A stretch of 64,000 nucleotides of DNA from Brevibacillus parabrevis (GCF_003710905.1 NZ_RHHV01000014.1:1-64000), one strand, 5' to 3'; positions 16,052-25,245 are shown, counted from the stretch's first letter. Numbers and translations: made by a program. The notes: generated by a model from the sequence alone, not told the origin.

Positions 16052-17623
16052 GTGATGATGGAAGCCCAACGAGTAAGAAGAAATACGCTTGGCGATATTT
16101 TGCGACGAAGCAGGCTGCGCTACCCCGAGAAGATTGCCTTGCAATTTGAGGAAGAGGTACTTACATACACGGAGTTGGATCAACTTGTCAATCAGGCTGC
16201 GCACACCTTCCTCGCCAAAGGATTGCAAAAAGGGGAGCGAGTGGCGGTTCTGTCCAGAAACTCCATGGACTTTGTCATCCTCAACTTTGCGCTGGCCAAA
16301 GCAGGGCTGATTATGGTGCCGATCAACTTCATGCTGCATACAAACGATGTGGCTTTTATTTTCGGACATGCAGAGGTGAGCGCCTGCTTTGTGGCTCCGG
16401 AATTTCTCACGGTCGCCAAGGAAGCGCTCGAATCGGCAAACTTATCGCCCAAGCTTTTGTCGCTGATCTCCAGACCAGCGGTGCAGGAAGGAGAGTGGGT
16501 GCCGTTTCGCCCGCTGATTGAGGGCGCCAGTACGGAAGAGCCGGAGCTGGAGCTGGCCGACGAGGATGTCGCCCACATTTTGTACACGAGCGGCACGGAA
16601 TCGAGGCCAAAAGGAGTCATGCTGACGCACAGCAGCATTCTTTCGGAATACGTCAGCACGATTATAGAAGGAAATATGTCGCACGATGATGTAGCTGTGC
16701 ACGCGCTTCCTTTGTTCCATAGCGCGCAGCTGCACTGCTTCCTCGGGCCGTATGTATATCTGGGTGGCACCGGCATTATTTTGGAGCAAGCGACGCCAGG
16801 CTTGATGCTTCAGGTCGTAGAGAGCCACCAGGCGACACAGCTTTTTTGCCCGCCGACTGTTTGGATTGCCTTGCTCCGCTCTCCCGAGTTTTCGTCGCGG
16901 AACTTGTCTTCGCTGCAAAAATGTTACTACGGCGCGGCGATCATGCCTGTAGAAGTGTTGAAGGAGCTGGGAACGCGTCTGCCCAATGCGCAATTTTACA
17001 ACTTCTACGGACAGACCGAGGTAGCTCCGCTGGCGACAGTATTGCAGCCGAAGGACCAGATTCGCAAAGCGGGATCGGCTGGCAAGCCTGCGCTCAATGT
17101 AGAGACAAAAATTGTCGATGACGATGGCGTCGAGGTGCCCAGAGGCTGCGTTGGCGAGATTGTTCATCGAACGAGCCATGCGATGATCGGTTATTTCCGC
17201 GACGAAGAAAAGACGCAGGCAGCTTTTCTCGGCGGCTGGTTCCACAGCGGCGACTTGGGGATTATGGATGAAGAAGGCTATATTACTGTCGTCGACCGGA
17301 AAAAGGACATGATCAAATCAGGCGGGGAAAATGTAGCGAGCAGGGAAGTCGAGGAGCTGATCTACCAGCACCCGAAAGTATCGGAAGTAGCTGTAATCGG
17401 CATTCCCCATCCGTACTGGATCGAGGCTGTGGCGGCAGTCGTGGTGCCAAAGGCAGGCGAGACTGTGTCGGAAGAAGAAATGCTCGCCTTTTGCAAAGAG
17501 CACCTCGCCTCGTTCAAGGCACCGAAGTATGTCTTTATCACGGACACGCTCCCGCGCAACCCGAGCGGGAAAATATTAAAGCGTGAACTGCGTCTGCGCT
17601 ACGACACGCTGCCGACTTCGTAA
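16052..17623 (+). CDS. Long/medium-chain acyl-CoA ligase (AMP-binding)
   Basis: A 523-residue adenylate-forming enzyme that activates a carboxylic acid to an acyl-CoA. Core motifs: the ATP-binding P-loop LYTSGTESRPKGV (about 177-190), FYGQTE, HSGDLG, DRKKDMIKSGGENV (the hinge) and the C-terminal lysine block NPSGKILK. The usual TSGTTG reads TSGTES here, a mild variation. Length and motifs fit fatty-acyl-CoA synthetases; the chain specificity cannot be read. GAGGGAGGG precedes two consecutive ATG codons. It is a single gene followed by the 42-bp repeat array and a terminator. Confidence 0.86.
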   Translation: MMMEAQRVRRNTLGDILRRSRLRYPEKIALQFEEEVLTYTELDQLVNQAAHTFLAKGLQKGERVAVLSRNSMDFVILNFALAKAGLIMVPINFMLHTNDVAFIFGHAEVSACFVAPEFLTVAKEALESANLSPKLLSLISRPAVQEGEWVPFRPLIEGASTEEPELELADEDVAHILYTSGTESRPKGVMLTHSSILSEYVSTIIEGNMSHDDVAVHALPLFHSAQLHCFLGPYVYLGGTGIILEQATPGLMLQVVESHQATQLFCPPTVWIALLRSPEFSSRNLSSLQKCYYGAAIMPVEVLKELGTRLPNAQFYNFYGQTEVAPLATVLQPKDQIRKAGSAGKPALNVETKIVDDDGVEVPRGCVGEIVHRTSHAMIGYFRDEEKTQAAFLGGWFHSGDLGIMDEEGYITVVDRKKDMIKSGGENVASREVEELIYQHPKVSEVAVIGIPHPYWIEAVAAVVVPKAGETVSEEEMLAFCKEHLASFKAPKYVFITDTLPRNPSGKILKRELRLRYDTLPTS

Positions 17624-17643
17624 GTCGTTTGGGGGACAACAGG

Positions 17644-17936
17644 GGCTGGTTCGCTACTGCGGACAAAAGCCCGGCTCGATACATGGCTGGTTCGCCGCTG
17701 CGAACAAAAGCCTAGCTCGATGCAAGGGCTAGTCCGCCCCTGTGAACAAAAGCCTAGCTCGATGCAAGGGCTGGTTCGCCCCTGTGAACAAAAGCCTAGC
17801 TCGATGCAAGGGCTAGTCCGCCCTTGTGAACAAAAGCCTAACTCGATGCAAGGGCTGGTTCGCCCCTGTGAACAAAAGCCTAACTCGATGCATGAGCTGG
17901 TCTGCTGCTACAAACAAAAGCCCGTCCCGATGCAAG
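17644..17936. repeat. 42-bp tandem repeat array, seven units
   Basis: Seven head-to-tail units of 42 bp (the first 41), core GAACAAAAGCC and CTCGATGCAAGGGC. Units 2, 4 and 6 carry CTGGTTCGCC, units 3 and 5 CTAGTCCGCC, so the array seems to have grown by an 84-bp double unit. Each middle unit can form a small GGGC/GCCC hairpin. A plus-strand frame stays open because 42 is a multiple of three, but it has no ribosome site, so I treat the array as noncoding 3' flank of the ligase gene. Confidence 0.9.
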
Positions 17937-17963
17937 GGCAAGGGCTGACCCACCCTCCCAACA

Positions 17964-18012
17964 AAAACCCGCTCGATCACCGGATGTTTCGGCTGTCGGG
18001 CGGGTTTTTTTG
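17964..18012. terminator. Bidirectional terminator
   Basis: AAAAACCCGC and GCGGGTTTTTTT enclose a structured loop (CGA...TCG, CCG...CGG). It ends the acyl-CoA ligase transcript and, on the other strand, the muramidase-deacetylase gene. Confidence 0.8.
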
Positions 18013-18020
18013 CCTGTATC

Positions 18021-20144
18021 CTATTTCACATGAGACACAGTCGGCTGGTCAGGGTGGATTGCTTCAAAGCGGTAGCCTTTTGCTTTCAAAAAGGCGATTA
18101 CTTCAGGCAGCGCCTGGGCCGTAGGTGTTTTCGTGCTCGCATCGTGCATGAGCACGACAATTTCTTTTTGGGCCTTTACTTGCGCCTTGACATTGGCGAG
18201 AGCTTGCTGGGCTGTATATTTATTGCTGCGGGCGTCGCCGTTGGTCACATTCCAGTCGATGAACGTATAGCCTCTTTTGTTCGCTTCGGCTTTAATGGCG
18301 TTCATGACAGGCGCTTGCTTGCTGTATCGTTTCGTATCCTGGTATTTGAGGCTGACGGTGTTGGTGCTGCCGCCCGGATAGCGGAACAGGACGGGCTTGA
18401 CTCCCGTTGCTTTTTCGATCAGCTGGTTGCCTTTTTCCAGATCGGCAAAAAAGGCTTCCATGCTTTTGTACACAATCTTGTAGTCATGCGAGTACGTATG
18501 ACCACCGATAGCATGGCCTTCTGCCACAATTCGTTTCAGGATCGCTTCGTGGCCGGGCACATTTCTTCCGACGATGAAGAAAGTAGCTTTGACCTGATTT
18601 TTTTTCAGCGTATCCAAAATTTGCGGTGTTACCGGAGAAGGGCCATCGTCAAAAGTCAAATACGCGATCTTGTCGCCAGGCTTTGGTGCAGGGACTGCTG
18701 GCGGCTTCTGCGCTGGTGCAGGCGGCTTTGGTGCCGGATCTGCAGGCTTGGGAGCCGGAGTGTTCGTACCAGGCGGCTTGACAGGCTCTGGCGTGCTTGG
18801 AGCCGGAGTGTTCGTACCAGGTGGCTTGGCAGGCTCTGGAATGCTTGGAGCTGGTGGCGTAACGGTTCCAGGCTTGCCAGCAGGCGGTGCAGGTGGTTTG
18901 GCCGGGAGCGGAGCAGCGTACGGACTATGAATCGCTCCAGACGGCACGAACGGCGTCTCCCCATAGATTAAAAAGCTTTTGCGCAACTCGACGAATTTGC
19001 CCAGCGCTTCTGCATAGGAAGCGACGATTTCTTGGGGGCTTTTGCCTTGGGCAAGCAATTGGGCGATTTTGCTGGTGCCCATGACTTGATCGAACATCGT
19101 GATTTCTTTCTCGGTGCTCTGTGGAACCGCAAACGGCTGAAGCTGTCGCGCGTAGGCAAGCGCGTACAGACCTGTGCGAACCGGATTGAAAACGCGCGAA
19201 TCGTGGATGTGCAGGCGCACGCCGCCAGCGTTTTCCTTCTTCTCAGGGAGAAAAAGCACGCCAGGCAGCAAGCTGCCGTTCAACAAGTCGGCGAACTGGA
19301 CGGAATCGATGCCTTCCGCGCCGATCCAGGCAAAGTTGTCCGCTTGCTTGACGGGTGTTCCTTCGCCGAGTCCGGTAGCCATGTACCCGTAGACGGATGT
19401 CAGGTCAGGAAGGTGCGGGGAGCTTGGCACCCATTTCAGCCCCGTATCGGGGTAGGTCATGCCGCGCGTGTAGCCTTCCATCGGAACGACATACAAATCA
19501 GCGCCGATCGAGCGGTTGAAGAACAGGGCAAGCTCGCCGATGGTCATCCCGTGAGCGAGAGGCAGCTCGTCGATGCCGATGAACGATTGATAAGGTTTTT
19601 CCAGGACTGGTCCCTCTACGATTGTGCCGCCAAGTGGATTCGGGCGATCGAGCACGACGATTCGTTTGCCTTGTTCCTTCGCCGCAGCCATGGCGTAGTG
19701 GAGTGTCGATATGTACGTATACGTTCGGGAGCCTGTATCTTGCAAGTCGACGAGCAAAGTGTCAAAATGCCCCATCATCTCCGGCGTCGGCTGGCGAGTC
19801 GAGCCGTACAAGCTGTAGACAGGAATCCCGTAAACCGGATGGGTGTAGCTCTTCGCCTGAGTGCCGACCTGCTCTTTGCCGTCCAGTCCATACTCCGGGG
19901 CGAAAAGAGCCGTGAGTTTGACAGAGCGGTCGCGCCGCAACAGGTCGATCGTGCTCGCTCCCTGACTGTTGATTCCGGTTTGATTCGTGATCAGCCCGAC
20001 GTTTTTCCCCTCAATCAGCTGATGAAAGCGGTCAAACAGCAAATCGCTTCCCAGCTGGACCGCAGTCGTATTGGCAGAACTGCCGCCGGGAGGGATCATG
20101 GTCAAGATCAATGCGAGGATAAGAAAAGGAATAAACTTTTTCAT
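18021..20144 (-). CDS. Secreted NamZ-like (DUF1343) plus polysaccharide deacetylase fusion
   Basis: A 707-residue exported protein. Signal peptide about 1-24; DUF1343/NamZ-like domain about 28-395; Pro/Lys/Ala linker about 412-490 with a 16-residue duplication; NodB-type deacetylase about 491-707. NamZ of B. subtilis is an exo-beta-N-acetylmuramidase. The presumed catalytic glutamate is kept as Glu84, but in FAPEYGLDG where the family usually has EHG. The deacetylase motifs are complete: TFDDG (497-501), HTYSH (549-553), RYPGG (588-592), LMHD (665-668). I infer one enzyme trimming and deacetylating muropeptides or glycan. Three ATGs follow AAGAGG; I chose the third. Confidence 0.85.
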   Translation of the reverse strand: MKKFIPFLILALILTMIPPGGSSANTTAVQLGSDLLFDRFHQLIEGKNVGLITNQTGINSQGASTIDLLRRDRSVKLTALFAPEYGLDGKEQVGTQAKSYTHPVYGIPVYSLYGSTRQPTPEMMGHFDTLLVDLQDTGSRTYTYISTLHYAMAAAKEQGKRIVVLDRPNPLGGTIVEGPVLEKPYQSFIGIDELPLAHGMTIGELALFFNRSIGADLYVVPMEGYTRGMTYPDTGLKWVPSSPHLPDLTSVYGYMATGLGEGTPVKQADNFAWIGAEGIDSVQFADLLNGSLLPGVLFLPEKKENAGGVRLHIHDSRVFNPVRTGLYALAYARQLQPFAVPQSTEKEITMFDQVMGTSKIAQLLAQGKSPQEIVASYAEALGKFVELRKSFLIYGETPFVPSGAIHSPYAAPLPAKPPAPPAGKPGTVTPPAPSIPEPAKPPGTNTPAPSTPEPVKPPGTNTPAPKPADPAPKPPAPAQKPPAVPAPKPGDKIAYLTFDDGPSPVTPQILDTLKKNQVKATFFIVGRNVPGHEAILKRIVAEGHAIGGHTYSHDYKIVYKSMEAFFADLEKGNQLIEKATGVKPVLFRYPGGSTNTVSLKYQDTKRYSKQAPVMNAIKAEANKRGYTFIDWNVTNGDARSNKYTAQQALANVKAQVKAQKEIVVLMHDASTKTPTAQALPEVIAFLKAKGYRFEAIHPDQPTVSHVK

Positions 20145-20362
20145 CATCATTGCCTCTTTCGAAAAAATACTGTCGTTTCTTGCTTCATTGTAACGCGTTT
20201 TGGGAGGAATATGGTTGTATTTTTGTAACAATTTGAAATTAGGTCAAAAGATAGAGGAATATCGTCGTTTTTTACCGTTTCCAGCGCTATCCTGCTTGTC
20301 CATTCGGTCCCTTCCTTCTACAATTAACAGTACGATCTTGGTGGGCTGATTCGAGGAATGCC

Positions 20363-20391
20363 TTGAAACGGTTGCTATCCTATAGTAGATT
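20363..20391 (+). promoter_or_regulatory. Promoter of the stalk-domain gene
   Basis: TTGAAA, 17-base spacer, TAGATT, 40 bases before the TTG start codon. Vegetative type, moderate match. Confidence 0.55.
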
Positions 20392-20430
20392 AAGAATCGT
20401 GTGAATCTTATTGGAAACGGAGTGGACATT

Positions 20431-21207
20431 TTGCTGAAAAAAATTACGTCATTCATGTTGGCTGTTGCCCTGGTGCCTATGGCGGCCTTTTCTGCTGCGG
20501 CAGCGCCTGCGCAAGCTGCCATCAAAGTCGAGTACAATAAAAAAGAGATTGTATTCCCGGATCAAAAGCCTGTGATCCGTGATAGCCGTACACTTGTACC
20601 GATTCGTCCCATTGCAGAGTCCCTCGGATTCAAAGTCGATTGGAATGAAAAAACAAGAACCGTGACCATCGATAAAGGCAACGATAACATTCGCCTCGTT
20701 GTAACGCAAAAAATTGCGAAGAAAAATGGACAAACCATCAATCTCGATGTGCCTGCGCAAATTGTCAACCAGCGCACGGTCGTGCCTGTTCGCTTTATCG
20801 CTGAAGCGCTGAGCTACAAAGTGGACTGGGACCCGGCTTCCCAAACAGTGCTCATTGCCGATCAGCAAACGACACAGCCAGGCCAGCCGCAAACTCCGCA
20901 ACCGACAAAACCGACGACTGGCGAAGAGAAAAAGCCTGATCAGGTTGTCTTGATCAACGATGAAAGTGTTGTCGGAAAGACAAGCTCCCTTTTCCAGATC
21001 GGTCTGTACCAAGTAACCGGAAAAGTGGACCCGAAATCTGAGGTTATTGTAGTCATCGGCGATGAGTCGTATGAAGCGGAAGTAAAAGCAGATGGCACGT
21101 TCGAATTTATCGGCGACGGTGAAGACGGCATCCGTCAATTTACGGTCAAAGCCGAGAAGGACGGCAAGAAAGATACTTATGAAGGGGAATTTGTCTCCGT
21201 TGATTAA
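20431..21207 (+). CDS. Secreted copper-amine-oxidase-type stalk domain protein
   Basis: A 258-residue exported protein. A signal peptide (MLKKITSFMLAVALVP..., cleavage near AQA) is followed by a Cu_amine_oxidN1 stalk domain made of two similar halves: RTLVPIRPIAESLGFKVDW (about 55-75) and RTVVPVRFIAEALSYKVDW (about 115-135). A Pro/Gln/Thr linker and a C-terminal beta-rich domain (GKVDPKSEVIVVIGDES) follow. The stalk domain is a common surface module in Bacillales with no enzymatic activity of its own. The start is TTG 20431 because CGGAGTGG lies upstream and the signal peptide begins there; the longer frame has no site. Confidence 0.85.
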   Translation: MLKKITSFMLAVALVPMAAFSAAAAPAQAAIKVEYNKKEIVFPDQKPVIRDSRTLVPIRPIAESLGFKVDWNEKTRTVTIDKGNDNIRLVVTQKIAKKNGQTINLDVPAQIVNQRTVVPVRFIAEALSYKVDWDPASQTVLIADQQTTQPGQPQTPQPTKPTTGEEKKPDQVVLINDESVVGKTSSLFQIGLYQVTGKVDPKSEVIVVIGDESYEAEVKADGTFEFIGDGEDGIRQFTVKAEKDGKKDTYEGEFVSVD

Positions 21208-21228
21208 GGGAGCCACTTCCTGAGTAAG

Positions 21229-21272
21229 AACACCTCCTGCACACCACACTATGTGCAAGGAGGTGTTTTTTG
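21229..21272 (+). terminator. Terminator whose 3' arm contains the next gene's ribosome site
   Basis: ACACCTCCTGCACA pairs with TGTGCAAGGAGGTGT (one bulged base), followed by TTTTTTG. It ends the stalk-domain gene. AAGGAGGTG in the 3' arm is also the only ribosome site of the lipoprotein gene that starts at 21270/21273. Confidence 0.85.
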
Positions 21273-21896
21273 TTGAAGCGATTTTGTGTAAGCATCTGTG
21301 CGTCTCTTCTGATCGCGGGCTTGGTGACAGGATGTTCGCCAAACAAAGAACAAGGCACCGAAGATCGGGGCGGGAATCAGGCAAAATTCGAATCGTATGG
21401 CATCAACTATCGCAATGACAACGCAGGGATGGACAAAGGTCCGGCAGCGATGATCAGCCAAAAAATGGTCCATAACCGGGAGCCTCATCTCGTCTCGTAT
21501 CTGGAGCGGCATGCGGAAAAAATACCGGGAGTCGTCGATATTAAAGTGTTGGCTTACAAAGACAACCTGCTCGTCGGTGTGTTGCCAGTAGATACGCCAA
21601 AGCCAGACGAGGTCAACCCGCGTCCGACCATCCCTTATACGCCAGGCAAGATCGTCCGCAACGACAACGGACATACCGATGCGCTGCAAAAGCGGGTAGT
21701 GGACCGGATGAGGGGCAGGCTACAGACTGAATCCCGGTTCAATCTGATGTACGTGTCCACCAACCGGGCAATTTACGATCGCATTGCCGATTTGCATGAA
21801 CGAATCTTGCGCGGCGAGGAAATCAACAATGAAGAATTTCAACTGCTGCTCAATGATATCGGTTATAGCGTCAAAGGTTACAATCTCGTTGACTGA
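21270..21896 (+). CDS. YhcN/YlaJ-family sporulation lipoprotein
   Basis: A 208-residue lipoprotein. Signal peptide and lipobox LVTGC with the lipidated Cys22 (counting from TTG 21270). The mature part contains the family core GVVDIKVLAYKDNLLVGVLP and a long charged region. YhcN/YlaJ proteins sit in the inner spore membrane and affect outgrowth. Two consecutive TTG codons (21270 and 21273) could start it; AAGGAGGTG favours the second. Odd point: this ribosome site is buried in the terminator hairpin of the upstream gene, so expression needs readthrough or a promoter not seen here. Confidence 0.82.
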   Translation: MLKRFCVSICASLLIAGLVTGCSPNKEQGTEDRGGNQAKFESYGINYRNDNAGMDKGPAAMISQKMVHNREPHLVSYLERHAEKIPGVVDIKVLAYKDNLLVGVLPVDTPKPDEVNPRPTIPYTPGKIVRNDNGHTDALQKRVVDRMRGRLQTESRFNLMYVSTNRAIYDRIADLHERILRGEEINNEEFQLLLNDIGYSVKGYNLVD

Positions 21897-21900
21897 CAGA

Positions 21901-21932
21901 AGACCACCTGGCCGCCCGGGTGGGCTTTTTGT
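21901..21932 (+). terminator. Terminator after the lipoprotein gene
   Basis: CCACCTGG / CCGGGTGG hairpin followed by GCTTTTTG. Confidence 0.8.
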
Positions 21933-22014
21933 CGATCGGCGCGCGATGGCAGGAGTTTTGCAAGAAATGGGGAAATAGTCTGGAAGAGTAGGAGAACGGC
22001 AAGGAGTGCAACGC

Positions 22015-25000
22015 ATGAGTCAATTCCAGGTACCCATTTCCAAAATTACTCTCCCCGGGCAAAAGCCATACGTGCTCAGACGCCCAGCCCTGGCGAGGAA
22101 GCTGCGGCTTCTTGCGCATGCGCAGCTCTGTCTGATTCACGCGGGAGCAGGCTACGGCAAAACAACATCGTTCGCCACGTTTTTGCACGATGAGTCCCGC
22201 AACGCTTCCTGGTATTTCATCGCAGAAGAGGATACGGCGTTAGCTGACTTTTTGTGGTGTCTGGTGGAAAGTGTCCGGCGGGTCGCACCTGATTTTGGAC
22301 AGACGCTTCGCGAGTTGCTGGAAAAGGAAAAGGAAGCGAAGTCCGCTGCTGCTTTCGCGAAAGCAGCGCAGGGGGAAAACGGGAAGCGCTTCGCTGATTG
22401 GTTTGCCAGGGAATGCGCACGGATGCCGGATCAGTTTGTGATTGTGCTCGATCGTTACGAGCGAGTGGCTGGCGACAGCGAAATCGACCGTTTCGTGTCT
22501 GAGCTGGTTCAGCATGTGCCGCACAAGGTCAAGCTGGCGATTTTGACACGCATTCGCCCTGTGTGGAAAAATTTAGAATTACTCACAGCGCGAGGCGAGT
22601 GTCTGGAGCTTACGACCGATGATTTGGCGTTTACGATCGAAGAAAGCGAAGCCTTTTACTCGGATCAGTATGATATCGCACTGACCGAGGACGAATGGCA
22701 GCAAGTTGCGGAAGTGACGCGCGGCTGGGTCATGGCGCTTCGGTCCATCGGTGAAAAAATTGCCAGAGGCTTCAAGCTGTCGGATAGCTTGCATGAGCTG
22801 TCCCGCCTGCTGCACCTGCTGGAAGCGGATGTCTGGGTCGGGCTGAAAGAAGACATGCAGCATTTTCTGATGGAGGCAGCAGCGCTTGAAACGTTCACCG
22901 AGGAAGATGGCAGGCAAGTTTTAGGGGCAAAAGCAGGGGAGATGCTGCAAGAGGCAAAGCGAAGCAATCTCTTTTTGCATGTCGACGAACAGGAACGCTA
23001 TTTTTTTCATCCGTTATTTCAGCGGCTGTTATCCGGTAAACTCGCTTCGCATCAGGACATTTACACGCGGGTGAATCAGGCGGCAGCCCTCTGGTTTCGG
23101 CGAAAAGGCGAGGAAGAACAGGCATTTGAGCGTTTGCGGCTGCTGGAGCGCTGGGACTTGCTCGGCTCCTGGGTTCGCCAGGCCGCAGAGCGGTTTTTGA
23201 GCGCGGGTGTGCTGGACGGTTTGTACAAATGGCTGGCTTTATTGCCCGACTCGGTGAAAGCAGAGGAGCATTGGCTCTGGTTTTATCAGGGGGAAGTGGA
23301 GCGGTACCGCTGTCTGTACGCCAAGGCGTTTGCCTCGTATGAGCAGTTTCTAGTGTTTTGCGAGCAAAAGCAGGACAGGATCGGGTTATGCCGCGGGCTG
23401 GAAGGCAAAGCGAGAGTACACCTGGACAGCGTTCAGGGGGTGCAGGCAGAGGCGCTGCTGATGCGCGCGATCGAACAGTTGCCTGTGCAGGAGCAGGAAA
23501 GCGAACTGGCGCCGAGGCTGTACAGGCTGTTGGCAGAAATTTATACGAACAGAGGCGATTCCAGGCAGGCAGCGGCCTGGTATGAAAAGAGCCAGGAGCT
23601 GGAGCAGCAGACAGAAGTTGAGCTGGAATCGCGGCTGTTGTTCCGGACGGGGCGGCTGCAATCGTCCATCCAGCTGCTGGAAACGAAGTGGCAGCTTGAG
23701 CAGACCAGACACCCGACCTTGACGCGCTCGTACCGGGAGACGTCCTTATTGCTTTCTTTTGTCTACGCGTTGGACGGAGAGTGGGAGCGGGGCTTCGAGG
23801 CCGCAGAGACGGCGATCCAGCTCGGACAGGCGGCGCATTCTCCGTTCGTCGAGGCCAACGGCTACGTGAGAAAAGCGCATGCCGCTCTAATCAGTCAAGG
23901 ACTGCCTGCGGACGAAATACGCAAGCTGTACGAAAAAGGCTTGCATATGATGGAAGAGTTGCGGTCGACGCGCGGCAAATCGGAGACGCTGCTCGGTCTG
24001 ACGCTGTATCACGCCAGTCAAAAGGCGCTTGATCAGGCGCTTTTGTACGGCAAGCGCGGGATTGCGGAGACGGAAGCGATGCGTGACGACTGGCTGGGCA
24101 GCCTGGTGCGAATGGCGATTGGAATAGCCTACGCCAAATACGGCAAAGATGCAGAAGCATTGGAAACGTTTCGCGATTGTTCCGAGCGGTTGAGCCATTG
24201 CGGCGACAGCTATCATGTGGCGATCTGCCAGTTATGGCTCAGCTTTTTGGCATACCGGAGCAAGCGCTGGGAGTTGTTTGTCCCGGCTGTGACGCAGGCG
24301 TTGTCGTTGATGCAGACGGGAGAATACGCCTTTTTGCTGCAACGCCCTACCTTGCTCACGCCGTATGATGTGCAGCAGCTGATGCCGATATTGCTGGAAG
24401 CGGAGCGGCGCAAAGTATCGCCGGATTACATCTCACAGCTTTTGAACGACCTCGGGCTGCAAAACGTGACGTTCCACCCCGGGTATACGCTGCGCATCCA
24501 GACTTTGGGGGCGTTTCGCGTCTGGCTGGGGGAGCGGGAGCTGAGCGAAAAGGCGTGGCAGCGCGGGACGGCCAAGCTGTTGTTTCAGCTTTTGCTGACG
24601 AAACGTCACCACTTGTTGGCTCGCGAGGAAATCATGCATCGGCTGTGGCCTGACAGTATCGAGGAAGCGGCGATTCGCGACTTCAAAGTGGCGCTGAATG
24701 CGCTGAACAAAGCGTTGGAGCCGGACCGCGCCGCGCGATCGGACACGTTTTTTATCCAGCGTCACGGCAGCTCTTACGGCTTCAACCTCGCTTCCGGCTA
24801 CCTTTTGGATGCAGAGGAATTTGAAAAGCTGGTCGCGCTCGGGCTGTCCGAGCAGGACGTGCGCCAAGCCACTCTTTTGCTCGAAAAAGGCTTGGGTTAC
24901 TACCTCGGTGAGTATTTGCCGGAGTGCCGCTACGAGGAATGGTGCGTCGAGGAGCGGGAGCGAGTCCAGGCACTGTTTTTGCGCGGGGCGGAGCGGCTGG

Positions 25001-25242
25001 CAAAAATCAGGCTGGAACAAGGCCAGCAGGAGCAGGCGATTCGCTGGTGTGAAGCGATCTTGCGCGTGGACGATTGCTGGGAAGAAGCGTATCGGCTGCT
25101 GATGACAGCCTATTATGAACAAAACAACCGGACCCAGGCGATCCGCTGGTACAAAAAATGTGTCGCGAAGCTTCAGGAACAGCTCGGCGTTGCTCCGATG
25201 CAGGCGACGCAGGAGACGTATTGGCGCATCAGGGAAAAGTGA
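22015..25242 (+). CDS. Large transcriptional regulator: MalT-like ATPase, TPR and BTAD domains
   Basis: A 1075-residue protein. The N-terminal P-loop IHAGAGYGKTT (about 37-47) and the Walker B-like FVIVLDRY belong to a STAND-type ATPase as in MalT. A long helical TPR-like middle (about 330-790) follows. The last ~250 residues are a winged-helix plus bacterial transcriptional activator domain (IQTLGAFRVWLGERELSEKAWQRGTAKLLFQLLL, then AEEFEKLVALG...). LuxR-type MalT proteins end in a different helix-turn-helix; the BTAD ending is the form common in Firmicutes. It likely switches genes on upon ligand and ATP binding. Ligand and targets are unknown. AAGGAG precedes ATG 22015. Confidence 0.82.
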   Translation: MSQFQVPISKITLPGQKPYVLRRPALARKLRLLAHAQLCLIHAGAGYGKTTSFATFLHDESRNASWYFIAEEDTALADFLWCLVESVRRVAPDFGQTLRELLEKEKEAKSAAAFAKAAQGENGKRFADWFARECARMPDQFVIVLDRYERVAGDSEIDRFVSELVQHVPHKVKLAILTRIRPVWKNLELLTARGECLELTTDDLAFTIEESEAFYSDQYDIALTEDEWQQVAEVTRGWVMALRSIGEKIARGFKLSDSLHELSRLLHLLEADVWVGLKEDMQHFLMEAAALETFTEEDGRQVLGAKAGEMLQEAKRSNLFLHVDEQERYFFHPLFQRLLSGKLASHQDIYTRVNQAAALWFRRKGEEEQAFERLRLLERWDLLGSWVRQAAERFLSAGVLDGLYKWLALLPDSVKAEEHWLWFYQGEVERYRCLYAKAFASYEQFLVFCEQKQDRIGLCRGLEGKARVHLDSVQGVQAEALLMRAIEQLPVQEQESELAPRLYRLLAEIYTNRGDSRQAAAWYEKSQELEQQTEVELESRLLFRTGRLQSSIQLLETKWQLEQTRHPTLTRSYRETSLLLSFVYALDGEWERGFEAAETAIQLGQAAHSPFVEANGYVRKAHAALISQGLPADEIRKLYEKGLHMMEELRSTRGKSETLLGLTLYHASQKALDQALLYGKRGIAETEAMRDDWLGSLVRMAIGIAYAKYGKDAEALETFRDCSERLSHCGDSYHVAICQLWLSFLAYRSKRWELFVPAVTQALSLMQTGEYAFLLQRPTLLTPYDVQQLMPILLEAERRKVSPDYISQLLNDLGLQNVTFHPGYTLRIQTLGAFRVWLGERELSEKAWQRGTAKLLFQLLLTKRHHLLAREEIMHRLWPDSIEEAAIRDFKVALNALNKALEPDRAARSDTFFIQRHGSSYGFNLASGYLLDAEEFEKLVALGLSEQDVRQATLLLEKGLGYYLGEYLPECRYEEWCVEERERVQALFLRGAERLAKIRLEQGQQEQAIRWCEAILRVDDCWEEAYRLLMTAYYEQNNRTQAIRWYKKCVAKLQEQLGVAPMQATQETYWRIREK

Positions 25243-25245
25243 AAG

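Noticed and set aside
17644..17936. CRISPR array
   Set aside because: Units are contiguous with no unique spacers, and no cas genes are present.
17720..18124. 134-codon frame across the 42-bp repeats
   Set aside because: It is open only because the repeat length is a multiple of three; no ribosome site, and it runs through the terminator into the opposite gene.
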